This document shows positions 1 through 11,729 of a stretch of 64,000 nt of DNA, one piece after another. The notes beneath the pieces were generated by a model. The model worked only from the letters and a program-made list of their open reading frames with translations, was not told the DNA's origin and made no database searches. Position numbers and translations under genes: made by a program. Position 1 is the first letter of the stretch, and the number at the start of each line of letters is the position of its first letter. Origin of the DNA: Tetracentron sinense (taxonomy: Eukaryota; Streptophyta; Magnoliopsida; Trochodendrales; Trochodendraceae); contig CM026574.1 of NCBI GenBank assembly GCA_015143295.1, positions 13,766,938 through 13,830,937 of the forward strand, in the 5' to 3' direction.

Positions 1-784
1 CTCCATAATCACCCTTCTACCAACCCAAGCACACATACAAACTTCGTCCCCATCACCCCAGTCCCTCAAACCATACACACATGAACTCGACCAACCAATA
101 TACGTAACCAACACAATAAAATGTAGAACTGTATCCCCTAAAATGCAGCAATAAAAAGGAGACAAAACTTGAGATTTCTTAACCTAGGCTAGCTGGACAC
201 AAACTCAGCATCATCTGAGCAACATAATGCAACTACAATAACAACTCTTCTCGATTGTTAGATTTATAATGAAGAAGTTAAGATATATAAACCTCTCCCA
301 AGCAATATATCTAAAAAACCTTTATCAGAGATACCCAATTCGCCTATACAGAAGCAAATCTTAAGTTTCTTGTTTAACATGTAGAAAATCGTAGAGAAAT
401 AGAATATATGAAACCAACGAAAATGTAATGATGATATTGAACCACCAACTATAAGATCATTCAATCAAACAAGAAATGACAATGATATTTACTAAAATTC
501 TAGGGTTTCACTCCAATAACATCACAAGTAATACCAAACCATACCGATTAAGTTACAAAGAGAAAGAGAGTAACAAGAACAGATCTATGAATGAATTTCT
601 ATTGCTATTCAATCAAAGGTTAATGCATGATTCTCCCATAATCACCCTAAACGAGATTATAGAAACACACAACCAAGTTTCATAATCGCTTATGACAGTC
701 CAACTAAACATTTATAAATCTTGCATAAATAACCCATAGAGCTAAATAAGGTGAAAAAATAAATAAATGAAAGAATAAACTCAC

Positions 785-904
785 CTGATTGTCTCCACGG
801 TAATTGTAACCCTTTGCTTGCCGATCTTTCCACTCAATACTGCAATCGATATCCTCAATGACCAGTACTGATCTATTTTCCGTAGAGAGTAGCAAATTCC
901 ACAA
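785..904 (-). pseudogene. AAA-ATPase (BCS1/AATP1-like) exon fragment captured inside the CACTA element
   Basis: On the minus strand about 39 codons read NLLLSTENRSVLVIEDIDCS followed by IEWKDRQAKGY and GDNQ. The hydrophobic stretch ending in EDID is the Walker B box of the plant AAA-ATPase family related to mitochondrial BCS1 (AATP1/HSR4 clade), where NRS(I/V)LVxEDIDCS is highly conserved. The Walker A region upstream and the rest of the AAA core downstream are missing. The fragment ends with CAG directly before GTGAGT, a consensus splice donor, so an original exon border may be kept. It lies directly after the CACTA leader, which fits transduplication of a host gene. Family is confident from the motif; a function for the fragment is not claimed. 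Confidence 0.7.
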
Positions 905-1017
905 AAAAAATCAGCAGTCAATGATGGGTGTGGACTTGGTGGCGCTGATCAATCCTGCACAAAATCCAAAGTTAGAGAGAATAGAGTAGAGAGCAAAGGG
1001 AGCAAGAGAGGCACAAT

Positions 1018-1112
1018 GGAGAGAGAGAGAGAGAGCGAATAGAGAGAGAGAGAGAGAGGGAGCGAGACATAGTAGCTAGGAGAGAGAGAGATAGAGAGCG
1101 AGAGAGACATCA
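1018..1112. repeat. GA-rich microsatellite
   Basis: Interrupted (GA)n tract. On the minus strand it is the CT-rich leader also present at 48950-49160 in the other CACTA element. Confidence 0.85.
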
Positions 1113-1273
1113 GAGGGTACCAACTTGAGAATGAGGTCGGAGTTGGTGGTCGGAACTGGTCGGCGTTGGTGGGGAGGGCGGAGACGAGAGAAGGAGAGAG
1201 AGATAGAGCAGAGGAAAAAAGTTCAGGGAAAATACGATTTTCGCGGGTTAGGGATTAAGTAAACTAATATAAC

Positions 1274-3574
1274 TGTCAGCACCCTATTTTTACACCCCCT
1301 TAACCGTGGTTAATTAATTTAGCTATGGTCCAAACCCTAGATCAACCCTAGTTCCAAACCCTAGTTAACCCTAAGCTTAACCCTAGGTAGCCCTAGCCTA
1401 ACCTTAGTAAGCCCTAGGTATACCCAAGGCCCAAGCCCATTTGACCAAACTTATACCTAGACAACTCAATCAAACCCAATTACCTAATTTTATTACCCAA
1501 CCCAAGTAGTCAAGCCCAAATACCCAATCACCCAATTGCCTAAGCCAAAGCCTATTTCCATAGCCCAAGCCCAAATGTCATAGTCAAAGTCCAATAATCA
1601 TAACCCATGACCCATCTACTAATAACCCATGATCCATAAGACCTAATCCACATATCCATATCCACCTACCCTATATCCTACAACCCATACCTATATAACC
1701 CATAGTTCACTCAACCCACCAACTCTCTTACACCTCTCTTACATCAACCCATACCTATATAACCCATAGTTCACTCAACCCACCAACTCTCTTACACCTC
1801 TCTTACATCAACCCATACCTATATAACTCATAGTTCACTCAACCCACCAACTCTCTTACACTCCTTACAACACTCAATCTATCAACTCACCTTACAACAC
1901 TCAAGTCTTTACCCACTAGCTCCTTTTATCCCCCATGTAAAAGACACAACCCAACCTCTTAGTTTTCCTATAAATACCAATCCCTTAGCCCCTTAGATCC
2001 ATCCCTCAAGACCCCTAGAAGGTTCCCACCCACTTGTATTTCTCTTGAGTTTGAAGAAGGGAGAAGAAACTAAGGTTTAGAGTTTGGAAAGAATTCTAAG
2101 ACTAAAAGCTTAGAGTTCTTCACTAACTCTCTTCCTTTGTGGATTCTAAAACCCTACCCCTTGGAGCATTGAAGGAGAATTCTTGGAAGAGTAGGCACTC
2201 CTTCTTTCATTTTCTCTTCTTTTTTACCTTTTTTTTATTTGGTTCTCTCTTCTTGATCTCTCATTTCTCAAGCATAGTTGGGCCTCTCTACACCAATCTA
2301 ATGGTATAGAGGGACCCCATATCAAAGGCAAGGAGATGCTCATTTTTTCTTTTCCTTTCCATGTACATATTTTCTTCTTTTTTATGTACCCACAAGTGTG
2401 GATATGGGTAGGCCCATAGAGAGTGGAAGCTAAAGCTATACCTCTCTTTTTCATTTTGTTTTCTTTTGAGATTCTAGTCCTCTTTCTAGAATTTTTTGTG
2501 AAAGCTCATCCCCTCCCTAACATTCTTTAGAGCAACATTACATCATTAATAATGGTGTAAATGAACCACCTTAAAAGGGAGAGGATGAGTTTTCATTTTC
2601 TTTCATTTCTTTATTTTTCCTTCATGTTCTATGTTGAATGGGTAGGTGATGGTTTAAGGACTTAAAATAAATGATAGTTTAAGGACTTAAAGAGGACATT
2701 CTTAAAAATGTCTCATACCAAAGACAATGATATTTGATCTATTATCAACACCAATTCAACAAAATAGGTGTTGGCAATAGACCATTTACATTCATAAGGC
2801 ACATCCCTCTTTATGTCTTAAACTATAATCTTTTAGCCAAACTCTTGGACTAAATTTGACTTTAGTTAAGTTTGTCAAAACCTTACCTATCTCAAAATAC
2901 CAAAAACATGATAAAATCTTAAAACACAAAAAACATTCAAATATAACCAAAATATAAAAACATTCAAATATCCCCAAAAATCTCAAAAAATATAAAAAAT
3001 ACAAAAAGACCAAAAAGAGACTTGTAGGGCCTCCTTAGCTTTGGTTAGCTCATCTAACCATGGATAAATACCCTCTAACCGCGGTTAGACTTAACACTTG
3101 TGCACTTGACCTCCCCGGTCAACTAAACCATAGCCTTCTAGGCTAGACCCTTTGACCACCTTATGCACACACACACTTCCCCCTAGCCTCGGCACGGGCT
3201 CATGTGCCAGAACTACGCTCGGTCTGATCTCACCATGTGAGTACGTAGGCAACTCAACTCGGGTTCGACCCTAGCCATCTAGCTTTCTATTTTTCTTGGA
3301 TTAGCACTCACTTAAAAACTTTGGACATTTTAATTAAACTTTGAGATTATAATTGGCTTAAGTTTAGGGAGTAGGTAACCGTTATAAAACGGAGGTCTTG
3401 GGGTGCCTAATACCTTCCCCGGGACTTAATCGAACCGCTTACCCTAACTCTGATTAGACCATTTGCCTTATCCAAACAAACAAATACCTGGGACCTATCC
3501 CTAAGAATGAATAGGTGGCGACTCAAATCAAAACATATAATTGTGAAAGTGGGTTGGAAAATCCCATGCTCACA
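1274..3574 (+). mobile_element. Solo LTR of an Ogre/Tat-like Gypsy retrotransposon
   Basis: The segment starts TGTCAGCACCC and ends ATGCTCACA, and is flanked by the direct repeat ATAAC (1269-1273 and 3575-3579), the 5-bp target duplication expected for an LTR element. Its last ~450 bases (gcacgggctcatgtgccaga, gtacgtaggca, gcctaataccttccccggga, aatgaataggtg) align by eye with the 3' half of the LTRs at 4414-7553 and 17167-20335, so it belongs to the same lineage; the 5' half differs. No internal region or second LTR is present, so it is a solo LTR left by recombination. It sits inside the minus-strand CACTA element and is therefore younger than it. Confidence 0.85.
1684..1861. repeat. 64-bp tandem repeat, nearly three copies
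   Basis: Copies start at 1684, 1748 and 1812 with cccatacctatata and are almost identical. The array lies inside the solo LTR. It has no coding potential. Confidence 0.9.
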
Positions 3575-3579
3575 ATAAC

Positions 3580-3899
3580 ATTATTAGACACGAAAATATT
3601 TCCGTGTCTAATACTCCATAGGTTTCAGAAACGGAAATATTTCCGTTTCTAATATTCATTTAACTTAGAGACGAAATTTTTCCATGACTAACAACACTTC
3701 CGTTTCTATCGACATTAGAGACGGAAAATATTCCGTCACTAATATATATTTTATTATCCAAATATACGGAAATGTTGGAATTTATATTAGAGACGGAATA
3801 CTAGCGACAAAATTTTTTCCGTTCTATAAGTCACATATTAGAAATAGAAATATTTCCGTCTCTAGTATTATGTTGCTATTCGGTAGATTTGTTGTAGTA
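3580..3899. repeat. CACTA subterminal repeats
   Basis: Several copies in both orientations of a short motif around ttagagacggaaatatttcc lie next to the terminus at 3899. The same motif fills both ends of the elements at 31081-32671 and 48419-55985. In En/Spm elements such subterminal repeats are binding sites for the TNPA-type protein; that role is inferred here. Confidence 0.75.
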
Positions 3900-3907
3900 T
3901 GTATTCT

Positions 3908-4126
3908 CTAAACTATCTTTAATAGAGATAAACCTTGTCGAGGGACTAATAGGTCAGTAGGAGATGCTTGACGGAGACCTCGTAATCGATGCAGAGCCAT
4001 TTCAGAGCTTCGACATAATCTCCTATGTTCTTCAGGATGTCTCCGATTACGTTGGCACACTAGGCTTCCTCCTAATGATTGCCTTCCATTGAAGCATGTT
4101 TGTAAACTCTCACTAAGCTGAGCCAT
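3908..4126 (-). pseudogene. TPR-protein fragment resembling the N-terminus of TONSOKU (BRU1/MGO3)
   Basis: One minus-strand frame reads, with interruptions, [42 protein letters not shown], then a stop and SLDKVYLY. This pattern (EGN..EEARWAN.IGDI.KN.G.YV.ALKW.RIDY..S.K.LP) is what I recall for the N-terminal tetratricopeptide region of plant TONSOKU, a replication and DNA-damage chromatin protein. Several in-frame stops (TAG, TAA) mark a non-functional relic. It ends about ten bases from the CACTA terminus at 3899. Gene decay is clear from the stops; the family name rests on memory of the motif and could instead be another TPR protein. Confidence 0.5.
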
Positions 4127-4408
4127 TTCAGCCATGATTCAGGGATTGGGATTCAAAATTAGGTATTATAAAGAGATTTGGTTTTGAAGGTTGAAGGATT
4201 TTCTCTTCAGACATTGAAGAGAATTTTGATTCGTGAGGTTTATTTTGTTCAAAAATGGTGGAGATGAAACACCCGCCAAAAGATTTGGGGGTTGGATCCA
4301 TTTTGGTGATGGTTAGGGCCGTCAATTGGCTCTGGCTAGGGTCTGTTGAAGCCCGGCCCCAGTGACCCTAGCTCGGCCAAAGCCTAGGAGGGCCTAACTT
4401 GGTAGGAC
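4127..4408. other. Intergenic flank of the large retrotransposon
   Basis: No gene seen. Bases from about 4315 (gggccgtcaattggc, tagggtctg, ggccctag-type words) resemble 63458-63550, so the retrotransposon inserted into a copy of a short dispersed repeat. The repeat seems to resume after 20340 (ccctatgcttaagggcag, gggtgtcaac). Confidence 0.45.
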
Positions 4409-4413
4409 CAAGC

Positions 4414-7400
4414 TGTAAGCACCCAATTTTTACACCCTGATTAACCCTAGTTAACCTTCGTTAACCATGGTTGTCCCCGGCCAAACCCTAGTAGCCCTAG
4501 GTAGACCCCAACCCTAAACCCTAGGCTAATCCTAACTAAAACCCTAGAATCTGAACTATATGGGCTAAGGCCCATTCCAATTAATCAAAACCCTAAGCCC
4601 TAGTCTAACCCTAGGCTAACCCTAGCTAAACCCTAGATCTAACCCTAGATAAACCCTAGACTTAGCCCTAGTCCTAAACCCTAGGTATACCCTAAGCTAA
4701 AACTACATGGACTCAAGGCCCATTTAGGATTCCAATATAAAAAAAAAAAAAAGCCCATGGCCTTTTGGGATCTTAGGGTGGGACCCACCAAAAAAATTAG
4801 TAATAAAAAAAAAGAAAAAAAGAGGGGATTTTGAAAATTTGGGCGCCAACCACATGTGGCAGGGCCCACATGCGGGTTGGCCCAAATTAACAAACCAACT
4901 AAAAAAATAAATAAAACCATTCATCGTCTTCCTTAGGCAAGCCATCGTACCAGCTGCTGCCCTGCTCCATCCCAGTTGCCCCCTGACCACCTGGCTGCTC
5001 CAGCCTTTGTCCCGCATGCCTAGGGGTGATCCCTCATCCCTATCCCTTCCCCTCCTCTCCTTTAAAACCCACCACCAACCACTGTTTGGATGGGAGATTT
5101 TCAAAAAAAAAAAAAACCCTGTGCACAGTTACTGTGGTAGCTCTGCTAGCCCACTATATCCCCTTCTCCACCACTTATCTCACCCTTTAGAGTATCTCCC
5201 TACTCCCCTAGGCCCTCCTCAAATCCCTCAGGCATCAACCACCGCCACCCACTGTTTCAACAGCCCCTTTTGTTTAAAAAAAAAATAATACAGAGAGAGA
5301 GAGAGCTCCACCCCTCACTCCAGTCCACTCTAGCCCCTGAGTCCCACCGTGAGTGATGCCCACGCCCCCCCCTAAGCTCTGTTACAGCAGCACCATCTCT
5401 GGTGGATCCTAAATCGAGAGGGTATACACCTCCCATTTTTCTATTTTCTTCATTGTTTGTTATCACCATTGTGAGGGACCCCTAGTCCCATTCCAGGGGT
5501 CCCATTTTGCCTTTTGTTTTTTTATTTCAGTAGGATAGTTCACCTGGGACAGCCACCCCTTACCTTAACAGTAGGCATGGGGGAGCTTCCCTTGTGATAC
5601 AGCCAAGGGATCACCAGCCCCACCACCACAGCATGCATAGCAGCCTTCCTAGACGTCTGGAGGGTCCTCAATCCAAGAAGAACCCCCTGGATTGTTACTA
5701 GTCTAAACCCTAACAAGCCACAAGAGAAAATTTTTTTAAAAAAAATTATGGGAAACCTTTTTCAGGCAGCCACCTGTAACTGTGGTTTAACCATGGTTAG
5801 AACTGGCCCTGGTCAAGACCAGGGCCATGGTTAGACTCCTCACACATAGGGCTTCCCCCCCGTGTATTTTCAGCCTCCAACTCGCCCGTTAACCATGATT
5901 GAATCGATCCCAAAGTGGGTCGACCGTCAGAAAAGCAGTTCGACGAAGCAACTTTGAGCCTTTGTGGGGCCCACGTACGGCCTCCTCTTGGGCTCCACAA
6001 GGGCCCAAATTGTTCACCACATGATAGACTTCATAATGGTGATCTCAGATCCCTCAGGGGTTGAGCCAATCAGCAGAAAAATCACCGCAAAGCTTGTGAA
6101 AAATCTATTTGGTTTCCTTTTCTAAAAAAATGTCATTTTATGTGAAGTGCAACCAGACAACTTTGGACCTCTGTGAGGTCCACACCCGACCTTCCCTTGG
6201 ACTCTACAAAGGTTTAAAACGTTCACCGGACTTCAGGCTACCCACTGGTAGTCTCAGTTTCTTCATGGTTCCCTCGCTAACCTTGGTTGAACTCGCGTTA
6301 ACTGTGGTTAAAAATGAAACAATTCTTTAGATTTTTTTGCATTTGTTGGACTTTGTGGGGGCCCAGACCGGGTAAGAGGTCAATTTAGGCCCTACCATGG
6401 ACCCTGGGCCCACTCTTGACCCAATCGGACCCTTAACCATGGTTAAACTCACCTGTGGTTAACCTTTAACTATGGTCAAGCAGCCCATGAACTCAAAAAA
6501 TTCTGGAAAAATCACCACAAATTTAAAAATATTCTCTGGAATCCAGAAATATCATCTGGGGTAGTTTTTGTTTTGGTTAGAGCCCTTAACCATGATTAAA
6601 CACCATGTTTGGTTAATTTTTAACCATGATTAAGCAGTTCTTAACCATAGAAAATCTGGAAAAATGTTCAAAAATTCTAAAATAATCTGAGAAGCTCAAA
6701 AAGGATCTCACTCGACCATTTAACCCTGGTTAAGACCCTTAACCATGCTAACCTTCGCCCCTTTAACCATGGTTAAGCATCCTTAACTACTGGAAAAAAT
6801 CCCAAAAAAATCAGAAAAATACAAAAAGATCAAAAATATTGATATTGGACCTTTTAACCATGGTTAGCATCCCTAACTATGGTTAATCACCTTCTTAACC
6901 CCGGCTATCAACCCTAACCCTTGGTTAAGACATCCTAGGCCTACCGGGCTCACCCTTTGTCCTACCGAGCCCAACCCTAGTCTACCGGACTTACCCCAGG
7001 CCTAATGGGCCAAACCAGCCTACTAGGCTTCACCCTCGGTCTACCGTGCCCAACCTTAGTCTGCCTAAGCCTACCGGGCCCAAACCATGCACTTTGACCA
7101 ACCCCAGTCAACCCAACCCTAGTCTATCGGACTAGCCCCACTAGCCACCCTTGGTGCATACACAGACGCCCCCAACCTTGTCACGGGCTCATCTGTCAGA
7201 ACTACGCTCGGTCTGATCTCTCTCCAATGTGAGTACGTAGGCATCCCAACCCGGGTTCAACCTTAGTCTACGATTTTCTCCTTCTTGGATTAGTATTACA
7301 TTGAACACTAAGACATTTGATTAAAATTGAGCTTAATTAGGCTTAACCCTAGCAAGTAGGAAAACACTGAAAAGTGGAAGTACTGGGGTAGCTAACCCTT

Positions 7401-7553
7401 TTTTCGGACTTAACCGAACCTCGTACCCTAATATCAATTGCAGACCAAGACCTTATCCAAGTCCCGGGAACTTATCCTTTCTGAATGAATAGGTGACAAC
7501 TTTAAACTCACTCATGAGATCAAATCAGGGTTTCCTCAAAACCCGGGCTCATA
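4414..7553 (+). repeat. 5' LTR of the 15.9-kb element
   Basis: It starts TGTAAGCACCC and ends GGCTCATA (a one-base change from the CTCACA end of the 3' copy). The first ~300 bases are rich in telomere-like ccctaaaccctag words. The middle carries many TTAACCATGGTTAA-type palindromes (for example 6433-6446 and 6763-6776). Near the end are gtacgtaggca and aatgaataggtgacaac. Numerous mismatches and small indels against the 3' LTR suggest an old insertion; I did not compute a divergence. Confidence 0.88.
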
Positions 7554-7557
7554 CTTC

Positions 7558-7575
7558 TGACGACTCTGCTGGGGA
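7558..7575 (+). promoter_or_regulatory. Primer-binding site candidate
   Basis: TGACGACTCTGCTGGGGA lies four bases after the 5' LTR. It is one base from TGGCGACTCTGCTGGGGA, the kind of primer site I recall for Ogre/Tat elements (tRNA-Arg type). The tRNA assignment needs a tRNA comparison. Confidence 0.6.
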
Positions 7576-8058
7576 AACTAAGGTTCAACCCGAAACCTAG
7601 GTTTAAGCCAAATAAATCTCAAATTAATCAAATGCCTTAGTATTTAACCTAATACTCATCATTTTTTCATCTCATTGGTGATTTGTGTACTGTGCATAGC
7701 ATACATAGCATATTAGTGTAACCAACCCAATACCCATTAGACAGACTTATTACGCTCACAGCTGCTGGATGACTATCCTCAGTGACAGGGGCTTAACAGT
7801 CTTGGAGGTCCATGGAACTTTGTCAGTTGGGTGACTATCCTCAGGAAACGGTTCTGAACGCTCCCACTTACACCAATCGTTCATTTCAGGGAGTCGCATA
7901 TACGGTATTAAGTGATCCCTTCATCCTTAGGAACACGCTTGCATCACCCCAGTATGCATACATATAGCTTAGGCTAGGGTATAGTCTAAAAGCAGCCCAC
8001 TTGGAGGGATACTCTAAACCCTAACCTACTTGCACCCTATACTTGTCCTTGGTCATGG

Positions 8059-10001
8059 TTGACTATCCGGGCACACTCTACCCGGATAACCACCCATCAA
8101 GGGCATGCAATGAGCCTAATTTATGCTTATAATGAAACACATCCTACCATGCTTCCTGACATAGCATATGAGGTTCAAATCCCAATTGATTTGGTCTTCA
8201 CCAGATTTATACTTGACCTTGACCTGATAGGCCCTCGGTTCCCAACAATCTGGGTAAAGCATACCAGAACTCTATCCGTCTACCCTATCGGATCACAAGT
8301 GTCTTGTCACACCAAGAAAATATTGCATCATTTTTGCATAGTTCATCTGCATACACAGTGCACTCACATCAAGTCTACATGGCAAGTCCTTCAGGGATAA
8401 CCCAGTCGATTGGTCAACCGGCCCGGCCCGTGCATTTGACTTCTCAGGGGGTATGTGGCCAGAACCTCTAAAAAGCAATTGAGGCCTTCACCCCGAGTCA
8501 GAGTATTGCTTGAGCTCTCAGTACTACAAAATCGGGACAATCCTAAACTTATCCATGGTTAAACCGGACCCTCATGTACGCAACTATCCAGTGTTGGAAC
8601 CCATTTCACATAGTGTTTCATTTTGGTAAGGACGAACTGTACCCAACACTGGAAGAGATTCAGTGCATCTTAGGATTAAACATGGACGGGAAAGCCATAG
8701 TACCGTGCTATAAGATAACATATCTGGCAGACCTATCCAGGTTCTTGCATATCAAGTCTGCTTGCTAGCAGCCTGGTCCTAATGACTCTTTTGATCGGAT
8801 ACCCGTAAAAAAGCAGTGCAACCGCAAGTAAAACCCTGACTCCATTACGGTAGAACTTCCCGGTCTCAACGCCCTTGCACTGATAGCTAAATCTCAGCTG
8901 ATATTCCTGAGGTGTCGTACACTTGTCAAGTTAGTACTGATGAGAATTATCAAGGACACCTGCAGTTCCGAAACCATCATACCAGTCATCTTTACAGAGC
9001 TTCTCAAGGCTCCCAATCAGGCAACAGATCGTAGAAAAGACATCTTCCATGCCAGTACACCTCTTCTACACATGTGGCTAGTAGGAAACATGCCTACAAT
9101 TATAGTCATACCAATCAACCTCCATGAAGTCTACAGTCTACCTCGGAAGATCTCTTAGAATAAGGGCCCGATAATGACAACGGACGTCAAGAAGCTCTAC
9201 CAGCTTCTCCAAACCTTGACAAAGGAGGAGATCGTGTGGCAGTGCGAATGGCTTGTACTAAAAAAGTTACCTCGTGTTATCATCACCAGAAGATGATGCA
9301 TGATCCTTGTCGGGTTTACGGGCTCTGCAATCCACGTTCCACTCCGAATCCTTCAACAGTTCAGATTCCCTCAGTGTATCCCAGTGACAGACCGGCGAAG
9401 AAATGATTAGATCACTTTCACTATACACTCTGATAGGCTCACACGTCGATTCCTATCAGATTGGCAAAAGCTTCAGGCAGGATCAGTGGCCAGATTTCGT
9501 GGTTACATCAGGACCACCTACAAATGCAGCATACTGACTTTGGGCAGAAGAACCTGACATTCCATCCAGCATGCCCATGCCTAGGGAACTACCCACACCA
9601 GTCTCAGCTTCATCACATTGAACCATACCCTTACCTAAAAAGGTAGTTCCCTAGAGAGACATCTTCTTGGAGAGACAACTCCAAATACAGATGAAAGAGA
9701 GTGGCTAAGGAAAGCTCAACAGGCATCCAGGCTACAAGAAGCAGAGCAGGACATCAAATCTCAGGCCATACGGGAGCAGATCGAGCATCTCGAGCAAACA
9801 CTCCAGTTTTACCAGAAGAAGCGGAGAGGTGATACCAGAGAAACCACTATCATCCGGGCCCAACTGCACTTCTACCAAGAGTAGCTCGACAGTGCAAAGG
9901 CTGAGATGACTACTCGGATCCGACAGTTTGGATCTCGGATGTTTAATGTTGTTGAAGCCATTGAGAACATGGAAGTTGAGGTCACATCCCCCCAACAGTA
10001 A
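8059..10001 (+). pseudogene. ORF1 remnant (DUF7745-like plant retroelement protein) with C-terminal coiled coil
   Basis: Broken pieces in several frames match the order of the extra ORF1 protein of Tat/Ogre elements. At 8574-8768 the frame reads CWNPFHIVFHFGKDELYPTL then EEIQCILGL, the typical 'W.P....F.FG..EL.PT.EE...LGL' block. At 8940-9158 comes an IIKDT..ETIIPVIF segment and an alpha-helical HASTPLLHMWLVGNM block. At about 9220-9400 fragments EEIVWQCEWL and PLRILQQFRFPQCIP match the conserved 'W.C.WL' and 'RV.RQ.G..Q.IP' ends. At 9699-10001 a Gln/Glu-rich coiled coil (REQIEHLEQTLQFYQKK) is open except for one TAG. Function of ORF1 is unknown in the family. Stops and frameshifts make it non-functional. 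Confidence 0.65.
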
Positions 10002-11299
10002 ATCATGGGCCTAGACGGTGTGCCCCGACCAATTGACTTCGTAATCCCTAACGGACCTGCCTAGGATCGAGTATTTTTCTCTTTTTGAGTCATAGTCCTG
10101 TATTTTCCTCCCGCACATCAAATGCAAAATCCTTTCTAGCATCCTTTTCCTCGCAATGCCACCCATCATTAGGCATAAACACTCGCACTATGCCCCTCTA
10201 GCATTATTGCATCATTCATGCATTCTCATCATGGTCCATGCATTGCATTTGCACCAGCTAGGGTCACTACACATACACTATAGGTACACTACACCTTGCA
10301 CTTGCACCACCGGTATGCTACACTATCAGCACCGGTATACTACACTAGGCATTTACACATGCACTGTCACCGCATCTGCCTTACTAAGGCACTGCACTTG
10401 TACCTATCTAATAAAGCATAGAACCCAATCTATCCTAGTCTAGGCATCGCCCTCCAAGCTATAAGAGTCCAATCTATCCTAGCCCGGGCATCATTGCCAT
10501 TGCACTCACTGCATCTAACATCACTCGAGTACAGCCCACACATCATGAGCACTGCTTAGGGTCGAGTCTTTTCTCTTTTTGAGTCTCACCTCATTCATTG
10601 GGTTTTTACCCGCACATGCTTATGCATTTGAGATTCATATACCTTACCTCCAGTATTGACTCGTTCTATCTTTCCAGTCTATCCTATCTCTGTTCGGGTG
10701 ACACCCTTACTTTTCATAGGAGGGCCTTACCCAACTTTATTCATTACAAGTTTAGCTAAATGAGAGGCAACAATTCTTGCATCTCCCGCCCTCAACTATC
10801 AGAATGGTCTCCCCAGATCAATGAAATATAGTAATGTGCTTCATCCGCAGCTAATAAATAACCCCACCCTTCCGGTTTCCATGATTAGCCATGGATTCGA
10901 TGGATGGCGTGCCATCTCCCTACCTACAGCTTTCAGTGCCATACAGGGTGGGAATCAAGAAGTTGCAACATTGAATGCAAGGCCTCTATCTGCACACTCT
11001 CCCAGCCCTAATGAACCGTTCCTTTTCATGATTACCCCCTTCTCGTCCTTATGAGGTAGGTGGAATCATCAAGTGAAATGAACCGCTTTCTCAATTTGAT
11101 TTGAGAAAAATACAAGGAATGAGATGAGTTGAGCATTGATTAGTGCTTGTTCACAAAGTGCCCTGACTACGGGAAGTGAAGGCGGAATGATCGTAGGCAG
11201 ACCTAATTATACCGATGTGGCAACTTAAGGACTCAAGCGGCGGAACGCGGAGAAGCATCGAGCAGCTAAGAAATCATCTTGACAACCCTTCTCCGCTAA
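10002..11299. other. Retrotransposon internal spacer
   Basis: No gene recognised. Holds His/Cys/Thr-coding low-complexity sequence at 10150-10400 (repeated cattgcac, tacactac words) and two copies of a cctagg(g)tcgagt...ctctttttgagtc block (about 10060 and 10555). Confidence 0.5.
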
Positions 11300-11729
11300 G
11301 AGCAGGACATCAAGGAAATCAAGTCTCTCCTCCATGATATGACTACCGCTCTCAACAAGCTCCGGGTGGCACAAGGTCAAACCCAGATCCGCCCCCTATC
11401 GTTCAGGCAAACACACCTAGCCTTGTGGCACAACCAGACCTTCCTCTCGCCTGCTTCCTAAGCCTCAGGCACCACACAAGCATTTCATCCCTTCTCCCCT
11501 CAACTAGCTCCTACTAGTTCTCATTGATAGGAAACTGATCGCACTCCGCGGACCTACACCTCTACTACCTCCAGAAAAGCGAGACAGTAATTACAAGGAG
11601 AACAAGCACTGTGCTTTCCATCAAGGCCCTGGACATTCCACTGATCACTGCATTGCTCTAAAGCATGCAGTCGGAGACATAATCGATGAGGGCAAACACG
11701 ACTATGTACCTGGTAACTGGACCTCCTGA
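11300..11729 (+). pseudogene. gag remnant with C-x-F-H zinc-knuckle-like motif
   Basis: From 11300 one frame reads EQDIKEIKSLLHDMTTALNK, a helical coiled segment. A shifted frame from 11568 to the TGA at 11727-11729 reads PPEKRDSNYKENKHCAFHQG then PGHSTDHCIALKHAVGDIID and EG. The CAFHQGPGHSTDHC string with the following helix is the characteristic gag end of DUF7745-associated Tat/Ogre elements (CxFHxxxGHxTxxCxxLKHxIxDLID), presumably the nucleic-acid-binding part of the capsid protein. The frame change between the two parts and upstream stops show it is decayed. No protease or reverse transcriptase follows. Confidence 0.7.

Larger units (their letters stand above)
1..3899 (-). mobile_element. 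CACTA (En/Spm) element, 5' part, minus strand, interrupted by a solo LTR
   Basis: Read on the minus strand, the element starts at 3899 with TACTACAACAAATCTACCG, a one-base variant of the CACTA terminus. Tandem subterminal motifs follow (about 3580-3895, gacggaaatatttccgtc type). Past the nested solo LTR (1274-3574) the minus strand continues with the same leader as the full CACTA element at 48419-55985: a block 'cttaatccctaacccgcgaaa', a CT-rich stretch, then a 'cagcgccaccaa...cccatcat' block near 920-950. This collinearity identifies the element and its orientation. The 3' end lies outside the window. No transposase is visible in this part. Confidence 0.7.

Noticed and set aside
4414-4700. 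Telomere-like ccctaaaccctag clusters
   Set aside because: They are irregular, lie at the start of both LTRs, and recur at 17220-17480, so they are LTR sequence and not an interstitial telomere.
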